Made by a program: the position numbers and the translations under genes. Positions 13,757 through 16,988 of a stretch of DNA of 16,988 nucleotides are shown here, piece by piece (within the stretch, counting starts at the first letter, position 1; every line of letters starts with the position of its first letter). Source of the stretch: JAXGVG01 sp040773965. Its GTDB lineage: Bacteria > Pseudomonadota > Alphaproteobacteria > UBA9219. Under the pieces are notes generated by a model that did no database searches, had not been told where the DNA came from, and saw nothing but the letters and a program-made list of their open reading frames with translations. The DNA lies in NCBI GenBank assembly GCA_040773965.1, contig JAXGVG010000024.1:1-16988 (forward strand), given 5' to 3'.

Positions 13757-15730
13757 TCAATCCCATATCAAGGGAATTTCCATAATAAATCGCGTATAAA
13801 CGTTTCTTTCGCTTTCGACGCGGATGGTGCCGCCCAGCTTGTCGATCTCGAATTTTGTGGCGCTTAAGCCAACGCCACGTCCCGACAACTCGTCGGTATT
13901 TTCCCTGGTTGAAAAATTGTCTTTGAAAACGCACTGCATAACGTCGCCGTCGCTTGCCTCCGAAGCCTCTTTTTCAAAGCCGTTTTTTCTAAGCTTGTTT
14001 CTTAGTGCATCAACGTCGATGCCTTGGCCGTCGTCCTCGAAAACCAGGCGGACAAACGATTGACCATCGCGTTTGATTTGTCCCGTTTCGATCATGACGG
14101 TCAGTTCCGGCTTCTTGCCCTGTTCTTTTCGGACGCCGGGTTCCTCGATGGCATGGCTGACAATGTTGCGGGATATGTGGGAAAAAGTGGCGAACAACGG
14201 CTGGTAAATTTCCGTCAAAATCTGGAAATCTTCACCGCTGAACTGGCAAGGGGCGATTTTCTTGCCATAGGTTTGGGCAAGATTCTGAATGTCGCTGTCA
14301 AAAGAAGTCAGCACGTCTTGAATGGACTCGCCCATGAGGGTTTCAACATACGTTTTATAGAGAACGTCGTCGTTGAGCTTCTGTTTGAGCCTGGCGGCTA
14401 TTTCCGCAATGGTAATAAGTGGTATTGTGCGCGTCATGCCGCGCATGTCGTAGTCGCTGCCGAGGACGGCGAGAGCTTGCTTTTTCATCTTATCGAAGGA
14501 CTCCTTTATCGATGGAGCAAATGATTTGATTTCCTGGAATGCGCGTTCTTTATCTTCCGTTTCGGCAAGGCGGTTTTCCATAGTATGAAAGATGCCAACA
14601 ATATCGCTTAAATAGAAGATTGAAGCGTTTCCTTTTAACGTGTGAATATCGCGGCGCACTTCCTCGAGCGATTTGTGCTTGGGAATCCATTCGCCATCTG
14701 ATGAGAAATGGTCCTTGACGCTGTTGAAAAATTGAATGAAGAGATTGCGATTCCGGGAAATATTAAGCACCCTTTGGGCCGCTTTTTCCTGTTCGTGCAT
14801 CAGTTTTAGCGCCGTCTCTTCCGCCGTATGGTCGGTGGCGACCACCAGAACCGACTGGATCGCCTTTACGCTGTTTACGATGGGACGGTAGCGGAGCGAA
14901 ATTGAGCGCCCGTCGCAGGAAGCGAATTTTTGAGGCAAAAGATCCAACAGTTCTTCTTTGGACAGGGATAGTTTTTCGTTTGAGAAAAGCATGCGGAGCA
15001 GCCGGTTCACGGAAGCGATTTGCTCGGACGACAGTTTCAGATAGTCGCAAATGTGCCTGTTTGCCGGCGCGCCTCCAAGGAAAACAAGGCACGATTTCGA
15101 ATAAACGTCCTTGCATAGACCATCGGGGCCAAAAGAGAAAAGTCCTTCATCGAGGGCGTCCATTATGACGCGGGTCGAAGTATTAAGAGCTTCCAGCTTA
15201 ATGTTCAATTCGTTCAGGGCTGCGGTCGTCTTTTCAAGGTTGAAGTAGGCGACTTCCGTTTCGGCCACCTGTTGCTCATAGCGGCGTGAGTTGTCGGCGA
15301 TGGAGGATTGCATAGCCGCAAGCTCTCTCATTAGGTCGCCTGCCTCTCCATGCTCGTCCGTGTTGATGTCATTTTCAAAATAGCCGACGGCAATAGCCCC
15401 GACGATAGCCAAAGCTTTTTTCATTGATGAAGTTAAGGCTTTATACAGGACGAAAAAGGCCGAAATATTTATGAAAAAGCTGAGAACCATGGCCAGCAAA
15501 ACGCCATCGTAGCCATGGACTATATTTCCACCCGAAGTTTGGCTGTTTGTTACGCAAACGAAGTCATGCTGTTGCCAAATGACAGTGAAAGCAAGTGCGC
15601 TCATGCTTGTCATAAGCAAGGCAAAAGCCAGAAAGATTTTTAGGCGCAAGGACATAAAAAGACGATTCAATTGAAGAAACCGGATTCCTTTGTAGGTTTT
15701 GTCAAACTTTTGGATAAGAAAAGTCGACAT
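13757..15730 (-). CDS. Membrane-anchored CheA-like histidine kinase (HAMP, PAS-like, Hpt, CheA-type ATPase)
   Basis: 657 aa from ATG 15730; ATG 15655 (M26) is an alternative. Two membrane segments (about 30-52 and 77-98) flank a loop of only about 25 residues, so a large periplasmic sensor is absent. A HAMP-like stretch (about 99-150), a coiled coil (150-185) and a PAS-like domain (about 185-300, M-D-A-L-D-E-G-L-F-S-F) follow. The Hpt domain carries the phospho-accepting H363 in I-H-T-L-K-G-N-A. The ATPase is CheA-like: F-S-H-I-S-R-N-I-V-S-H-A-I-E-E-P (516-531), G1 box D566-D-G-Q-G-I-D, G2 box G617-R-G-V-G. There is no CheW-like domain and no receiver. The start overlaps the cheX-like gene by 29 nt. 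It likely passes phosphate from H363 to the cassette's own receiver. Domain calls are firm, the signal is unknown. Confidence 0.88.
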   Translation of the reverse strand: MSTFLIQKFDKTYKGIRFLQLNRLFMSLRLKIFLAFALLMTSMSALAFTVIWQQHDFVCVTNSQTSGGNIVHGYDGVLLAMVLSFFINISAFFVLYKALTSSMKKALAIVGAIAVGYFENDINTDEHGEAGDLMRELAAMQSSIADNSRRYEQQVAETEVAYFNLEKTTAALNELNIKLEALNTSTRVIMDALDEGLFSFGPDGLCKDVYSKSCLVFLGGAPANRHICDYLKLSSEQIASVNRLLRMLFSNEKLSLSKEELLDLLPQKFASCDGRSISLRYRPIVNSVKAIQSVLVVATDHTAEETALKLMHEQEKAAQRVLNISRNRNLFIQFFNSVKDHFSSDGEWIPKHKSLEEVRRDIHTLKGNASIFYLSDIVGIFHTMENRLAETEDKERAFQEIKSFAPSIKESFDKMKKQALAVLGSDYDMRGMTRTIPLITIAEIAARLKQKLNDDVLYKTYVETLMGESIQDVLTSFDSDIQNLAQTYGKKIAPCQFSGEDFQILTEIYQPLFATFSHISRNIVSHAIEEPGVRKEQGKKPELTVMIETGQIKRDGQSFVRLVFEDDGQGIDVDALRNKLRKNGFEKEASEASDGDVMQCVFKDNFSTRENTDELSGRGVGLSATKFEIDKLGGTIRVESERNVYTRFIMEIPLIWD

Positions 15731-16184
15731 CCACCATCTCGCCGGATTTTACCAGAAAATACAGGCTTTCTACGTCCATGTTGGGGTCGTTCATATTCGG
15801 CGGGCTGGAAGAGGACGTTTTAACATCAAGAGTTACTCCTTGGGAAAAAATAAGATAGGCCCGGATAGCGTGGACAATGACGTTCGTGACTTCATTAGCC
15901 ATGTCCTGCATCATCTCCGGCGATGCTCCTTCGGGATTGTTTTTCAGGGATATCAGGCTTTTTTCGGCGACATCGTAAGGAATAGTGACGGCAAGGAAAG
16001 TCCGGTTTGTCGCGTTGTACAATTCGGCATAAGCCGTATAGCCCTTTTCTTCATGAATTTTTTCCGAAGGAGCAGGGCTCAAAACGATCTCAAGACCGAA
16101 CATAATGTGAAAGGTATCCTTCAAGGTCTTGCAAATATGTTCCTTTAGGTCGCGTAAGACTTCAGGCGTAAAGTTTATTTTCAC
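15702..16184 (-). CDS. CheX-like phosphatase
   Basis: 160 aa from a GTG start with GAGGATA upstream. CheC/CheX/FliY proteins dephosphorylate CheY-P with an E-x2-N pair. Here D94-M-A-N-E98-V-T-N101 fits the pattern D/S-x3-E-x2-N on one helix, giving one active site as in CheX. The rest is alpha/beta with a Ser/Pro/Asn-rich loop (124-136) before the last strands. It sits between the receiver gene (45-nt gap) and the kinase gene (29-nt overlap), so it is probably the phosphatase for this receiver. It has no CheD or CheA chemotaxis neighbours. Sequence identity to characterised CheX cannot be judged here. Confidence 0.75.
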   Translation of the reverse strand: MKINFTPEVLRDLKEHICKTLKDTFHIMFGLEIVLSPAPSEKIHEEKGYTAYAELYNATNRTFLAVTIPYDVAEKSLISLKNNPEGASPEMMQDMANEVTNVIVHAIRAYLIFSQGVTLDVKTSSSSPPNMNDPNMDVESLYFLVKSGEMVDVDFSYPKV

Positions 16185-16229
16185 GGCAAATATCCTCGGC
16201 GCTGGGGAAGGTGTAGGATAATTCCTTGT

Positions 16230-16655
16230 TCAAGCCTCTTCTTTTTTCTGCGAATTAAGCCATTCAATGGCGCGGTTCATTTTTTCTTCGATCGTTTGAG
16301 GGGAAACGGGCTTGATGGCATAGCATGTCGCTCCGCTTTCAAGAGCCGTTATGATGCTGTCGCTGTCCGAATAAGCTGTAAGGATAATGACGGCCGCATC
16401 CTGAACATGAAGTTCATCTCGTAGAATTTTTAAAAAGGAAAGACCGTCCAGCTCAGGCATGTTACGATCGAGAATGATGACCTTAAACATCGAACTTTTA
16501 TCTTCGGCAAGACGTTCCTTTGTCTTATCGAGGGCTTCCTTGCCGTTTGTAGCGGTAAAGACGTTATTATAACCCATTCCGGAAAGCGTATTCTTTACGG
16601 TTTGGCGTACAATGGCGCTGTCGTCGACAATCAGAATTGCGGCATCGGTTTGCAT
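16230..16655 (-). CDS. CheY-like single-domain response regulator
   Basis: 141 aa, one receiver domain with no output domain. The acidic pocket D11-D12, phospho-acceptor D63 (I-L-D-R-N-M-P-E-L-D-G), T93 (I-L-T-A) and K115 (A-I-K-P-V) are all present, so it should be phosphorylatable. The spacer between beta2 and beta3 (about residues 45-57) is slightly long and charged. The helix after K-P is E-x-x-M-x-R-A-I-E-W-L, as in free CheY proteins. It is the first gene of the cheY-cheX-kinase unit, with a weak Shine-Dalgarno. It may act on the flagellar motor, on another protein, or as the phosphate sink of the cassette. Confidence 0.93.
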   Translation of the reverse strand: MQTDAAILIVDDSAIVRQTVKNTLSGMGYNNVFTATNGKEALDKTKERLAEDKSSMFKVIILDRNMPELDGLSFLKILRDELHVQDAAVIILTAYSDSDSIITALESGATCYAIKPVSPQTIEEKMNRAIEWLNSQKKEEA

Positions 16656-16976
16656 GGTCGGATCTCTGTATGAAATGAGGAAAAGCTAGATAAGTATATA
16701 TTTTTTAGGTTAAGAAAAAATGAAACGGCGCCTGTCTCTAAGGAAGCATGCGTTACTGCGCTAATGCATAAAAGGCAAAAAATAGCTGGAAATTCCTTGT
16801 ATATTCAAAAATGTCAATATTGTTTGTAACAGTGTTACACTTTATTAATATATAGCTTGTTAAGCCTGATTGTAATTCGTCTTGTTATTACCACTTATGG
16901 TTCTGACTTTAATGGCGTAAATTCTTCGGCAAATCAGTTTATTGGTGTTTTGCTAATTCTTGAGGGAGGATTTACC
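16656..16976. promoter_or_regulatory. AT-rich divergent intergenic region with two inverted repeats
   Basis: 321 nt without an obvious gene, between the cheY-like gene (minus) and the next gene (plus). It contains TGTAAC/GTTACA around AGT (16825-16839), a perfect 6-bp palindrome of operator size, and ATGCGTTA/TAATGCAT around CTGCGC (16748-16769; one mismatch that is a G-U pair in RNA). GAGGGAGGA (16962-16970) is the ribosome binding site of the next gene. No GG-N10-GC sigma-54 pattern is present on either strand. Promoters for both directions must be here, but none is clear enough to place. Confidence 0.45.
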
Positions 16977-16988
16977 ATGGCTATCAAT
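16977..16988 (+). CDS. Start of a gene cut by the window edge, possibly flagellin
   Basis: Only ATG GCT ATC AAT (M-A-I-N) is inside the window. A strong Shine-Dalgarno, GAGGGAGGA, ends 6 nt before the ATG, so the start is convincing. Many bacterial flagellins begin M-A-I-N or M-A-x-x-I-N-T-N, and the long AT-rich leader and flagellar surroundings fit, but four residues cannot identify a protein. Confidence 0.45.

Overview
The window reads as chromosomal DNA of a motile alphaproteobacterium. The support is a one-cysteine DksA of the alphaproteobacterial type, a FliX flagellar regulator (a family restricted to that class), an flgI operon transcribed divergently from fliX as in Caulobacter, a single-domain FlgJ/CheL rod-binding protein, and an lptM-lysA / DUF4175 / tlpA neighbourhood. 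The base composition is moderately GC-rich, with AT-richer stretches over the citrate synthase gene and the last 2 kb. I cannot name a genus.

Region 1 (1-4.1 kb, minus strand): a hairpin pair, tRNA-Ser(CGA), tRNA-Leu(CAA), a DUF4175/TIGR02302-family membrane protein with an unusually short N-terminus, and a divergent citrate synthase. Region 2 (4.3-6.4 kb): lptM-like lipoprotein and lysA (minus, overlapping by 4 nt), and a periplasmic TlpA-type thioredoxin on the plus strand only 35 nt away. Compared with the order I recall from Rhizobiales, argH is missing between tlpA and lptM, and a citrate synthase sits between lysA and the DUF4175 gene.

Region 3 (6.4-11.6 kb): a compact flagellar operon on the minus strand, flgI-flgJ-flgN-fliK-flgD (P-ring, rod-binding protein, export chaperone, hook-length ruler, hook cap). 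It appears to be driven by a sigma-54 type promoter just upstream of flgI. The flgI/fliX intergenic region also holds three consecutive inverted repeats, each with a 4-nt spacer, and a possible FlbD box. fliX is divergent on the plus strand, followed by dksA, an unrecognised secreted protein whose start overlaps dksA, and a CorA-type metal transporter.

Region 4 (13.7-16.7 kb, minus strand): a three-gene signalling cassette, cheY-like receiver, then CheX-like phosphatase, then a membrane-anchored CheA-like kinase with HAMP, PAS-like, Hpt and CheA-type ATPase parts but no CheW-binding domain. This is the most likely candidate for an under-described system: kinase, receiver and phosphatase of one phosphorelay in one transcription unit. 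The window ends in an AT-rich intergenic region and the first four codons (M-A-I-N) of a plus-strand gene with a strong ribosome binding site, possibly a flagellin.
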